A DNA stretch of 16,721 nucleotides from Streptomyces sp. NRRL B-24484 (GTDB lineage: Bacteria; Actinomycetota; Actinomycetes; Streptomycetales; Streptomycetaceae). Positions within the stretch are counted from its first letter, which is position 1; the number at the start of each line of letters is the position of its first letter. The translations under genes and the position numbers were made by a program. Where the stretch lies: NCBI RefSeq assembly GCF_000717715.1, contig NZ_JOAI01000079.1, positions 1 to 16,721 on the forward strand. The letters run 5' to 3'. Below the pieces are notes generated by a model. It saw only the letters and a program-made list of their open reading frames with translations. It had not been told where the DNA came from and ran no database searches. This document shows positions 1 through 6,900 of this stretch, piece after piece.

Positions 1-195
1 CGGCATGAGCTTTTTGAGCCACACCCGGCGCCCCTGGGTCTCCCGATCGTACGAATGACCGGACCGAACCCACGCACGAAGGTAAGGAGCCTTTTCAGCT
101 GTAACCCGCAGGGGTGGCGGACGCTCGGCTGTTGACAAGGGAGGGACCTGCACCGGGGCGTTCGCGAGCGCTGCCTCATGCCACCCTGCCGTCAC
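1..195 (-). CDS. Possible partial gene of unknown function running off the left edge
   Basis: A minus-strand frame stays open from a GTG at 195 to the window edge (65 codons, no stop). It reads through VTAEKAPYLRAWVRSGHSYD (about residues 31-50) and RRVWLKKLMP at the edge. The composition looks protein-like, but I do not recognise a family. No clear Shine-Dalgarno sequence precedes the GTG, and codon third positions are less GC-biased than in the neighbouring genes. The frame passes through the left arm of the 21-bp inverted repeat at 78-98. It could therefore be part of another mobile element or a chance open frame. The C-terminal portion lies outside the window. Confidence 0.25.
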   Translation of the reverse strand, partial: MTAGWHEAALANAPVQVPPLSTAERPPPLRVTAEKAPYLRAWVRSGHSYDRETQGRRVWLKKLMP

Positions 196-232
196 CCGAT
201 CGGTGGGCGCTCTGAAAAGGCTCCTTACCTTC
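78..232. repeat. 21-bp perfect inverted repeat flanking a 113-bp core
   Basis: Positions 78-98 (beginning GAAGGTAAGGAGCC) are exactly the reverse complement of 212-232 (ending GGCTCCTTACCTTC). The 113-bp core has no convincing gene of its own. The right arm ends close to where the IS110 transposase reading begins without its N-terminus. This arrangement suggests terminal repeats of a small non-autonomous element, or a duplicated and inverted stretch left by a rearrangement. Both arms read EKAPYL in opposite directions, so a duplicated coding piece is possible. No clear target-site duplication is visible next to the arms. Confidence 0.75.
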
Positions 233-1255
233 TTGGTGGGTTTGTTCCGCTCATTCGTCGCCCTGCTTGCCGGCCACGGGCAGAAGCTGCTCTACATTCC
301 CGGCCGCACCGTGCACCACGCCTCCGGCAGCTACCGCGGCGACGGCAAGACGGATGCCAAGGACGCCTACGTCATCGCCGACCAGGCCCGCATGCGCCGC
401 GACCTGCAGCCCCTGCAGATACCGGACGAGATCGCCGTCGACCTGCGGATCCTCATCGCCCGCCGCTACGACCTCACCGCCGACCGCACCCGGGCGATCA
501 ACCGCCTGCGCGCCCAGATCCTGGAGTACTTTCCGGCCCTCGAGCGCGCCTTCGACTACAGCACCTCCAAGGCCGCCCTCGTCCTGCTGACCGGCTACCG
601 GACACCCGCCGGCCTCCGCAGAATCGGCGAGGCCCGCCTCGCCGCCTGGCTGGCAAACCGCAAGGTCCGAAACGCCAAAGCGGTGGCTGCCACCGCGCTG
701 GAGGCGGCACGCGCCCAGCACACGGCGATCCCCGGAGAGAAGACCGCCGCGGCCATGGTGCACACCCTGGCCAGGGCCGTGATGGCCCTGGACGAGGAGA
801 TCGCTGCCACCGACACGGCGATCGAGGCACGGTTCCGAGAACACCGGCACGCCGAGGTGATCACCAGCATGCCCGGCATCGGCACCATGCTCGGCGCCGA
901 GTTCATCGCCTGCACCGGCGGCAACCTGGACGCCATCGGCACATCCGGCCGCCTGGCCGGCATCGCCGGCCTGGCACCCGTTCCCAAGGACTCCGGACGC
1001 ATCAGTGGCAACGTGCGCCGTCCCCACCGCTACCACCGCCGTCTCCTGCGCGTCTTCTATCTCTCCGCCCAGGTCGCCGCCCGCTGCTGCCCAACCTCCA
1101 AGGCCTTCTACGAACGCAAGAGGAGCGAAGGCAAGTCCCACAAGCAGGCCGTCCTCGCCCTCGCTCGTCGCCGCCTCAACGTCCTCTGGGCCCTCATACG
1201 CGACCAGCGCACCTTCACCACCGAGCCACCCCGACGCGATCTCGCAGAGGCGTAA
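233..1255 (+). pseudogene. IS110-family transposase, 5'-truncated
   Basis: The frame up to the TAA at 1253-1255 encodes an IS110-type recombinase. The N-terminal DEDD (RuvC-like) domain is present only from its second half, including GDGKTDAKDAYVIADQAR with the two late acidic residues. A helical middle follows, then the C-terminal domain with MPGIGTMLGAEFIACTGGN and KDSGRISGNVRR, where the serine of SGN is the likely catalytic Ser. Family members of this type have about 400 residues. Here roughly the first 60-80, holding the first acidic residues, are missing and replaced by sequence from the inverted-repeat element. The frame is formally open from a GTG at 203, but that N-terminus (MGALKRLLTF) is not native. 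The left non-coding end, where IS110 elements encode their guide RNA, is also lost, so the copy should be inactive. Confidence 0.8.
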
Positions 1256-1304
1256 CCCCGTCGCCGCCCGCTACCCAGGCCCTTGACAAACCCGATTGGG
1301 AATC

Positions 1305-1834
1305 AGTGACCGGGCGGTGGGGTGGTGGGTGTGGAGGAGGGCTTGGCTGAGCGGTTCGATGGCGGCTTCGGGCTGGATGAGCCAGATGGACTGGTAGGCG
1401 AAGTCGGAGAGGATCCCCGCGCCGAGGCCGCGGTCGCGGGCGGCGTGCGCGCTGGTGGGGGCGGCGTTCCAGAGCTTGCCCGTTGCGAAGTGGTGGCCCT
1501 GGTCGAAGTGGTGCCAGCCGCAGGCGCTGGCCAGGGTGGCGGCAAGCGCATGCAGCCGTCGGCCGACAGGCTCGGTGTAGCAGCCGTATTCGAGCAGGTC
1601 CGTCACCGTTTCCAGTTGGGCGCTCATCAGTTTCGCGGTGTGCTGGCGCTGCGCGGGTGGCAGGGCGGTCAGCCTGGCGTGAGTGTCCTCCAGCCAGTCG
1701 ACCAGTTCGGAGTCGACGGACTTGCCGTTCAGCGCGGTGGTGAGACGGTCCGGTTCCCAGGTAGCCCATTGGGCTGCGAGCGCAGCCAGTGCGAGCGCGC
1801 TGAAGGTCATGAAAGTGCGGCGGCGGTGATCCAT
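1305..1834 (-). pseudogene. Fragment of a Streptomyces-type regulator, truncated at both ends
   Basis: The minus-strand frame reads DHRRRTFMTFSALALAALAA, then WEPDRLTTALNGKSVDSEL and, near the end, LGAGILSDFAYQSIWL and PEAAIEPLSQALLH. This is the helical middle of proteins that in Streptomyces usually carry an N-terminal XRE-type helix-turn-helix and C-terminal TPR-like repeats. Here the DNA-binding part is gone: upstream of about 1834 the sequence becomes the opposite strand of an IS3 transposase. The C-terminus stops after HHPTARSL at about 1305, where the right end of the IS110 copy begins. Codon use is typical of a real gene, so this is a decayed native fragment, not a shadow frame. The family name comes from memory of similar proteins. 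No function should be assumed. Confidence 0.6.
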
Positions 1835-2167
1835 ACCGACAACGGCGGACCATTCCGCTCGTTCCGGTTCGAGGCGTTCATCGCCACCCGCCCGGAGTTG
1901 CGGCACGTCCGCACCCGGGTCCGCACGCCCGGCCAGAACGGCTCACGCGAGCGCGGCTTCGGCTCGCTCAAGTACGAGAAGCTGTTCCTGGAGGAGATCC
2001 CCGACGCCCTCGACCTCGCCCGGCACGCCGAGGACTACCGGCGCGAGTACAACACCGTCCGACCGCACGAGGCCCTGGCCTGGAACCGGCCCCACGACGT
2101 CCACACCGGCGCCGCGGACCCGCTCGTCCCCAACTTTCCCGAACCCGAAAACTCGCCAACTGCTTGA
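1826..2167 (+). pseudogene. IS3-family transposase, C-terminal fragment of the integrase core
   Basis: The frame from about 1826 to the TGA at 2165-2167 reads VIHTDNGGPFRSFRFEAFIA, then RTPGQNGSRERGFGSLKYE and EDYRREYNTVRPHEALAWN. This is the second half of an rve-type (DDE) integrase core as found in IS3 elements: the second catalytic Asp is in TDNG and the Glu in the NGSRERGFGSLKYE segment. The first Asp and the whole N-terminal helix-turn-helix (OrfA) part are missing. Upstream the frame stays open only because it is antisense to the regulator fragment. The element's right tip probably ends near 2176 (sequence GCGGGACA), inside the 3' end of the adjacent small gene. Confidence 0.75.
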
Positions 2168-2498
2168 CGCGGGACACGAAGGTGCGTCTGGTTGGCTGTC
2201 CTGGGAAGCTTCGGGCGGCCAGCCAGAGGATGAGGTCGCGAGCGATTGTGCCGATGCTGGTCTCGGTTGCCACGTGGTGTTCGCGGCGGCTCGCGTCGCG
2301 GCGGACGATCTCGTAGCCGCCTTCGTCGAGGACGGCCACCGAGACGTACCAGACCGGGTCGTCTTCGTCGGGCTGGATGACGACGAATGTGTTGTCGGTG
2401 TCGTTGAGGTCGTCTACCAGCATGAAGATGGCGTCCTCGGACGGGTCGTCGATGTGGTCGCCGTTCTCGCTGTCGGCGCAGTAATAGTCAGCGGCCAC
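1968..2498 (-). CDS. Small acidic protein of unknown function with IS-derived 3' end
   Basis: The GTG at 2498 is preceded by a good ribosome binding site (GGGGAGAG, 4 nt upstream of the start). The first ~106 residues look native: acidic, starting VAADYYCADSENGDHIDDPS, then DDLNDTDNTFVVIQPDEDDP, WYVSVAVLDEGGYEIVRRD and IARDLILWLAARSFPG. I do not recognise it firmly. The fold pattern (beta-rich, acidic, about 110 residues) recalls Imm1-like immunity proteins or the conserved hypothetical proteins common in Streptomyces, which is only an impression. After about residue 106 (near 2178) the frame enters the IS3 element on its opposite strand and continues as an Arg-rich tail of about 70 residues to a stop at 1968. 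The natural C-terminus has probably been cut off by the insertion. Confidence 0.5.
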   Translation of the reverse strand: MAADYYCADSENGDHIDDPSEDAIFMLVDDLNDTDNTFVVIQPDEDDPVWYVSVAVLDEGGYEIVRRDASRREHHVATETSIGTIARDLILWLAARSFPGQPTRRTFVSRVKQLASFRVRESWGRAGPRRRCGRRGAGSRPGPRAVGRCCTRAGSPRRAGRGRGRRGSPPGTASRT

Positions 2499-2527
2499 CG
2501 GTCTCTCCCCTTGTGCGACGCCAGGCC

Positions 2528-2559
2528 CGGGCTCGCGGCCAGCATGGCACGCGAGCCCG
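2528..2559 (-). terminator. Hairpin downstream of the IS5 transposase fragment
   Basis: CGGGCTCGCG at 2528-2537 pairs perfectly with CGCGAGCCCG at 2550-2559 across a 12-nt loop. It lies 12 bp beyond the stop codon of the minus-strand transposase fragment (2572) and upstream of the small gene that starts at 2498. There is no T-run after the stem on the minus strand, so it is either a weak terminator or part of the IS end. Confidence 0.4.
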
Positions 2560-2571
2560 ACACCGTGGGCC

Positions 2572-2907
2572 TCACAGCCACTGGGTGATCGCGGCGACGA
2601 GGACAACAGCCTCGAAGCGGACGGCGAGTTTGTCGAAGCGGGTGGCTACCGCCCGGTGCTGCTTCAGCCGGTTGATGCCGCACTCGACAGCATGGCGGGC
2701 CTTGTAGTCCTCGCGGTCGAAGCGGGGCGGACGTCCACCGCTCGCACCGCGCCGCTTGCGGTTGCGGATCTGGTCGGCCGGCTCCGGGATGGTGCACCGG
2801 ATGCGGCGTCTGCGCAGGTAGGCCCGGTTGGCCTTGGACGAGTACGCCCTGCCGCCCCGCACCCGAAGCGGGCGGGTCCGGGGCCGACCCGGACCAGTCC
2901 GGGCCAC
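2572..2907 (-). pseudogene. IS5-family transposase, C-terminal fragment
   Basis: The minus-strand frame reads [20 protein letters not shown], then [55 protein letters not shown] and AAITQWL at the TGA (2572-2574). This is the well-conserved end of an IS5-group DDE transposase; the Glu in HAVECGIN is the third catalytic acid, and the usual DKAYSS is here GRAYSS. The N-terminal half, including the first catalytic Asp, is absent. Around 2892-2907 the sequence switches to the pflA-like fragment on the other strand. The nominal ATG at 2907 is not a native start. Confidence 0.8.
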
Positions 2908-3149
2908 CCGTATTCGTCCTCGTCCCCGGGCTCACCGACCTTCCCGAGAACATCGAGGGCGTCGCCTCCTTCGCCGCCTCCCTCGGCAACGTCTCCCGGG
3001 TCGACGTGCTGCCCTTCCACAAGCTCGGCGCCACCAAATGGCGTGCACTGGGCCTGGAGTTCACCCTCGCCAACACGCTGGCGCCGACCCGCGACCAGAT
3101 GTCCGCGGCCCGCGCGGTGTTCGCCGCCCACGGCTTGCACGCCGTCTGA
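2892..3149 (+). pseudogene. pflA: 3' fragment of a pyruvate formate-lyase activating enzyme-like gene
   Basis: A plus-strand frame too short for a start codon reads [20 protein letters not shown], then SLGNVSRVDVLPFHKLGATK, WRALGLEFTLANTLAP and ends RAVFAAHGLHAV at the TGA 3147-3149. This is the C-terminal part of the radical-SAM glycyl-radical activase PflA: the [18 protein letters not shown] and GxxKW segments are characteristic. The N-terminal CxxxCxxC iron-sulfur motif and about two thirds of the protein are missing, cut by the IS5-family element at about 2890-2900. The remnant suggests that a pfl-type locus once stood here. It cannot be functional. Confidence 0.75.
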
Positions 3150-3370
3150 CCGAACCTGTCACACCCGCTCCCCCGGTACGGTCGAGCCCCACAGCTCGCC
3201 ACCGACCGAGGAGCTTCGTCGTGCCCGCGCCGCGTGCAAGTGATGAAGCGCCAGCGTGGCTCGAGACGCGCGTGAATGCGGCTGACGCCGAGGGGATATC
3301 CGTGACGCGCCTCCGGGTTGCAGGACCGGATTCATGGCCGTGGGGCAGCGGACGAGATCCGTTCGACGCA

Positions 3371-3415
3371 AAAGCGCAGTGGCCGGCCGCGATCGTGTCG
3401 CGGCCGGCCACTGCG
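3371..3415 (-). terminator. Strong intrinsic terminator after the ohyA-doxX unit
   Basis: CGCAGTGGCCGGCCGCGA at 3375-3392 pairs perfectly over 18 bp with 3398-3415, around a 5-nt loop. On the minus strand the stem is followed by CTTTTGCG, a short T-run. It begins 14 bp beyond the stop codon of the DoxX gene (3429), in the right place and orientation to end that transcript. Confidence 0.85.
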
Positions 3416-3428
3416 GGTGCGGTGGGGG

Positions 3429-4052
3429 TCAGCGCAGCCAGGGGTGGTCGCGCACGACCGGGAGGGCGCCCCAGCGGCGGCCCAGCCCCCAGCTGTTGCC
3501 GGAGGCGGTGGCGGCCAACACGATCAGCAGCAGGGCGTAGACGAGGTGGTAGTCGGCGACGGGGTTGGTGGATCCGCTGGCGGCGCCGTTCGCCAGGTGG
3601 CGGGCGGGCGGCCACTCGGCGGTCCACATCATCGCCAGCAGCAGGGTCCCGCTCGCCGCGGCGATCCGCAGGCCGATCCCGCCGATGAGAGCGAGGCCGA
3701 TGCCGAGCAGGCCGAGCATGAACAGCCAGTCAGACCAGGCCTGTCCAGCCCACTGATGGAAGGCGGACTGCAGCGGGCCGGCCGAGACGTGGCTGAGGAA
3801 GCCCTTGGTGGGCGAGCCTCCCCTGACCCAGGCGGCGGCGCTCTTGGTGGCGTAGCCCAGGCCGAAGACCTTGTCGAGGAAGGCCCACAGGAACACGAAA
3901 CCGAGGGCAACCCGGGTGGCGGCCAGGGCGGTGGCCGTGGCGGTGGTCGCCGCGGTGGTGGCGGCACGGTCGGCCGGCTGCGCGGTGCGGCGGTGGAGCC
4001 TGGCCGTGAGGCGGCGGGGCATCCGGGGGGTGTGAGCGTGGTGGACGGCCAT
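3429..4052 (-). CDS. DoxX-like integral membrane protein
   Basis: This 207-residue protein starts at the ATG at 4052, chosen because AGAGGAG stands about 6 nt upstream. An Arg/His-rich N-terminal tail (MAVHHAHTPRMPRRLT) precedes hydrophobic segments: around ALAATRVALGFVFLWAFLDK, then a long stretch DWLFMLGLLGIGLALIGG...LLLAMMW that can make two helices, and YHLVYALLLIVLAATAS. The four-helix layout, with WAFLDKVFGLGY in the first helix region, fits the DoxX/TQO-small-subunit-like family, whose members are often tied to quinone or redox-stress functions in the membrane. The precise substrate is unknown. It lies 119 bp downstream of ohyA on the same strand with no obvious terminator between them, and is followed by a strong terminator, so the two may be co-transcribed. 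Confidence 0.8.
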   Translation of the reverse strand: MAVHHAHTPRMPRRLTARLHRRTAQPADRAATTAATTATATALAATRVALGFVFLWAFLDKVFGLGYATKSAAAWVRGGSPTKGFLSHVSAGPLQSAFHQWAGQAWSDWLFMLGLLGIGLALIGGIGLRIAAASGTLLLAMMWTAEWPPARHLANGAASGSTNPVADYHLVYALLLIVLAATASGNSWGLGRRWGALPVVRDHPWLR

Positions 4053-4171
4053 GATGGGCTCCTCTGCTGGTTCTACTGCCGGACTGGCGTTAATGATTTG
4101 CGGGTGCGTGCTGCGGTGGGCGCGAGGCCGCGGGCGGCCGCTGGGAGGGCCGGGGCCAGGCCCTCCTGCCG

Positions 4172-5740
4172 TCACTTACGGTGCATGGTGTGCAGGGCCC
4201 GGGCCAGGACGTGCGGGTCGTGGTGGCCCTTGTGGACGGCCGGCGGCTGTCGGTCAAGGCCGAGGAGCTGCGCCACCGCGGCCCAGGCGGTGCGCACGGA
4301 GTACTCGACGGTGAAGACGACGTCGTCGGGAACCTCGGCGAACTGGCCGATGAAGGCGAGGTTGGTGGAGCCCTTCGGTACGACCTGCGGCCGGTCGCCG
4401 TGGCTGCGGACCAGGAACTGGCTGGTGATGTAGGGCATCAGGCAGGGGATGACGGTGGATGCCTCGGCGACGCGCTCTGCGGTGGTGGCATCCACGGCCA
4501 GGTGGTGCAGAACTTCCTGGAGGATCTCCTCCCCGCTGCACTCCCGCATGGGCTTCTGGACGTACGTCCCGGGCTTGTCGGGGAAGAGGCCGTAGCCCCA
4601 CCAGACGGACACGTCCTTGGGCTGCTGCTGGTAGACCGGCTGGCGGTTGACCACGACGGTGAGCAGCCAGGGGGAGTCGGTCAGGGTGAGCAGGCCGCCG
4701 CGGCCGGTAGCACGACCGGTGAACTTCTCCATCCAGTCCAGGAAGGCCGGGTCCTTGGCGGTGACGGTGAAGGACTCCCAGGTGGAGTCGGCGACACTGC
4801 GGTCGAACACTTCCGGGCGGCCGAAGTCCTCGCGGCCGCGGGCGATGCGGTGCCAGAGCAGGAAGGAGGAGGGACTGCGTGAGGTGCTCGGGCCTTCCGG
4901 CGGGGCGGTGTGCGAGCCGAGGGTGGAGTCGGCGGTCATCGAGCCGTTGGTGACGAACACCAGGTCGTCCGGGGCGACCGGAAGGTCGGCGTGGGCACCA
5001 GCGAAGTGGATGCGCTCGACGCTCGTGCCCGGCTCCGCCCGGAAGGACAGGTCGGTCACCCGACGGCCGGTGTGGATCCGCACGCCGCGCTCCAGCAGCC
5101 AGCCGGTCAGCGGGCGGACGATCGAGTCGTACTGGTTGTACCGGGTGCGGTAGATCCCGGACATCGTCTCGAACTCGGGGAACAGATGCACGAAGCGCCT
5201 GAGGTAGCGGCGGAACTCGATCGCGCTGTGCCAGGGCTCGAAGGCGAAGGTGGTGCACCACATGTACCAGAAGTCGGTGGTGAAGAAGTCCTCGCGGAAG
5301 CAGTCGGTGATCCGCTTGCCGTCCAGCATCCGTTCCGGTGTGGCCAGGCACTTGACCAGCTGAAGGCGGTGCTGCTCGGAGAAGCCCATGGCATGGCCGT
5401 CGCGGATCTCCCCGCCCGCGCCCACCAGCCGGGTGGCGTCGTCCCACGGTGACTCCTGGTGGGAGTCGTAGACGTCCTGGGTGGCGGAAGTCGACGGGTC
5501 GTCCAACGACGGGATGCCGGACAGCAGGTCGTAGGTGCAGCGGAACTGGGCCTCGAACATCCGCCCGCCGCGCATCGTGTAGCCCGCGTCCGGCGTGCCG
5601 CCCGCGTCCAGGCTGCCGCCGACCTCCTCCTGCTCCTCGAAGAGGTAGATGTCGCTGCCGGCGAAGCCGCCGTCGCGGATCAGGAACGCCGCGGCGGACA
5701 GGGCGGCTATGCCACTGCCGACCAGATATGCCTGTGCCAT
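4172..5740 (-). CDS. ohyA: Oleate hydratase (MCRA family, FAD-dependent)
   Basis: This 522-residue protein belongs to the myosin-cross-reactive-antigen family, which adds water to the cis-9 double bond of oleate and related fatty acids to give 10-hydroxy fatty acids. FAD plays a structural role. The start ATG at 5740 has GAGGAG 7-8 nt upstream. The N-terminal Rossmann motif LVGSGIAALSAAAF is at about residues 6-19, followed by EEQEEVGGSLDAGG (35-48). RGGRMFE (57-63) supplies Glu63, the likely equivalent of the catalytic glutamate. WCTTFAFEPWHSAIEFRRYL (161-180) is strongly conserved in the family, and Tyr179 is a candidate for the catalytic tyrosine. The length is at the short end of the family's usual range of about 520-650. 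Its role is probably detoxification or modification of unsaturated fatty acids at the membrane. A palindrome 44 bp upstream suggests repressor control. Confidence 0.92.
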   Translation of the reverse strand: MAQAYLVGSGIAALSAAAFLIRDGGFAGSDIYLFEEQEEVGGSLDAGGTPDAGYTMRGGRMFEAQFRCTYDLLSGIPSLDDPSTSATQDVYDSHQESPWDDATRLVGAGGEIRDGHAMGFSEQHRLQLVKCLATPERMLDGKRITDCFREDFFTTDFWYMWCTTFAFEPWHSAIEFRRYLRRFVHLFPEFETMSGIYRTRYNQYDSIVRPLTGWLLERGVRIHTGRRVTDLSFRAEPGTSVERIHFAGAHADLPVAPDDLVFVTNGSMTADSTLGSHTAPPEGPSTSRSPSSFLLWHRIARGREDFGRPEVFDRSVADSTWESFTVTAKDPAFLDWMEKFTGRATGRGGLLTLTDSPWLLTVVVNRQPVYQQQPKDVSVWWGYGLFPDKPGTYVQKPMRECSGEEILQEVLHHLAVDATTAERVAEASTVIPCLMPYITSQFLVRSHGDRPQVVPKGSTNLAFIGQFAEVPDDVVFTVEYSVRTAWAAVAQLLGLDRQPPAVHKGHHDPHVLARALHTMHRK

Positions 5741-5783
5741 CGGAATACTCCTCAACTCTGCTGGGGAAAAATGCTGTTCGTGC

Positions 5784-5799
5784 CTGACCGGCCGGTCAG
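5784..5799. promoter_or_regulatory. 16-bp perfect palindrome, candidate repressor operator for ohyA
   Basis: CTGACCGGCCGGTCAG is its own reverse complement. It sits 44-59 bp upstream of the ohyA start codon, between the end of the IS110 remnant and the ribosome binding site. The size and symmetry fit a TetR-type operator, and oleate hydratase genes in actinobacteria are often controlled by such repressors (from memory). No regulator gene is present next to it; the upstream neighbour has been replaced by IS debris. Confidence 0.55.
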
Positions 5800-5962
5800 A
5801 AAGTGGCGCTGCGCTGATCGGGTTCGCCGTTCGAGCTGTTGGTGCCAGCCTGCTCTGGGCCAGCCGCTTGGGGCTTTGGGCCATTGGTCACTGGTGGGGG
5901 AACAACGGTCCCGGCGGCACGGCCTTGGGGTGCTCGGCGCGGATTGCGGGTGTCCTCGGCGG

Positions 5963-6457
5963 TCAGGTGACCGGGCGGGCTGCGGGCGGGTTGGTGCTCA
6001 GGGAGCCAGGTCCCGGCGCAGCAGCAGCGGGGTCGAGGACCGCGGTCAGCGAGGTGGCGAGGCTGGGGACGATCAGCGCGGCGGCCTCGGTCCCGGGGAC
6101 GACGACGGTCTGCTCGTCGAGGGCGGTGAAGATGTCCTCGACCAGGCGCTCGGCCATGCGCGGGGCCCTGGGCCGCAGCAGTGTGATCAGTCGCCGTCGG
6201 CCGGCCTTCCTCAACTGGCTTGGCGAGAAATGGCGTTCGAGTATGGCGAGGACGGCCGGGTGGTCGAGCCGTGGGCCCAGGACGCGTTCGAGTGAGGGAT
6301 GGAGCTGGGTGAGCAGGCCGCGCGAGCGGTTCTTGATCCGGGTCGATTCGCCGGCGAGGTCGTCGTCGAATCCGGCGATCATCTCGAGTTCGGCGACGGT
6401 CTCGGGGCTCCGCCCTTCCAGCGATCGCACACACCGCTGCCGTGGCCCGGCCGACAC
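5963..6457 (-). pseudogene. IS110-family transposase, central fragment
   Basis: The minus-strand frame contains VAELEMIAGFDDDLAGEST, RGLLTQLHPSLERVLGPRLD, HPAVLAILERHFSPSQLRKA, RAPRMAERLVEDIFTALDEQ and VVVPGTEAAALIVPSLATSL. This is the middle (helical linker) region of an IS110-type transposase, from a different lineage than the copy at 233-1255. Homology stops at LTAVLD near 6032; the remaining 22 residues to the stop at 5963 are unrelated. Both the N-terminal DEDD domain and the C-terminal catalytic-serine domain are missing. On the other side, near 6440, it meets another IS remnant. Confidence 0.7.
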
Positions 6458-6489
6458 GCCGGGAACGTCACCCGCCCGGCTGCGCAGCT

Positions 6490-6773
6490 TCGCCCGGTTT
6501 GGTCTGGGCGGTGCTACACCGGGGCGGGAGGGTCCGCGGACGGGACGGCCCGGGTGCCGCTGGTGGCGGTCTACTACCGGGCCAACCTGACCATGCGGCA
6601 GCCGGCGCCGCTGTTCGGGATCTCCACCGCCACGGTGTGCCGCACCATGCAGTGGCTCCTTCGCCCGGATGAGGAACTACAAGATCCTTCGCGACTGCTG
6701 GCAGAAAGGCGACGGCCCGCACCACGCAGTGCAGGCCGTTGCCCACATGCACAACCTCGCACTTGGCGGGTGA
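6490..6773 (+). pseudogene. IS5-family transposase reduced to its two ends by internal deletion
   Basis: The first part reads ADGTARVPLVAVYYRANLTM and RQPAPLFGISTATVCRTM (about 6537-6653), the helix-turn-helix start of a DDE_Tnp_4/IS5-type transposase. From 6669, in a different frame, the sequence reads MRNYKILRDCWQKGDGPHHA, then VQAVAHMHNLALGG and TGA (6771-6773), the typical C-terminus of the same kind of protein. About 150-200 residues with the catalytic core are missing between them. The two pieces are in the right order and on the same strand, so this is one copy with an internal deletion, not two insertions. Confidence 0.7.
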
Positions 6774-6868
6774 AACGCCAGATCAGAACACACACCGGCA
6801 TGCCCACTCACCGCCTACTGCAACAGGCTTCAGAACCAGGAAGCCACCCGGCCATGGAACCGTTGGAT

Positions 6869-6900
6869 GCCCACGCCCGCTCGGCGTGCGCGTGGTGGGC
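6869..6900 (-). terminator. Hairpin directly after the class I terpene synthase stop
   Basis: GCCC at 6869-6872 pairs with GGGC at 6897-6900, and ACGC at 6873-6876 pairs with GCGT at 6890-6893, leaving a 3-nt bulge and a 13-nt loop. The stem starts at the base after the stop codon of the last diterpene gene, where an operon end is expected. No T-run follows on the minus strand, so the call is tentative. Confidence 0.35.

Noticed and set aside
1..400. Guide (bridge) RNA of the IS110 element
   Set aside because: The left end of this copy, where the RNA would be encoded, is missing and replaced by the inverted-repeat unit.
3221..3374. GTG at 3221 with GAGGAG upstream, reading VPAPRASDEAPAWLETRVNA
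   Set aside because: The ribosome site is good, but the frame runs through the terminator and into the antisense of the DoxX gene; at most the 5' remnant of a lost gene.
3318..4433. 371-codon open frame on the plus strand
   Set aside because: Antisense to the DoxX gene and the end of ohyA; Gly/Arg-rich and motif-free.
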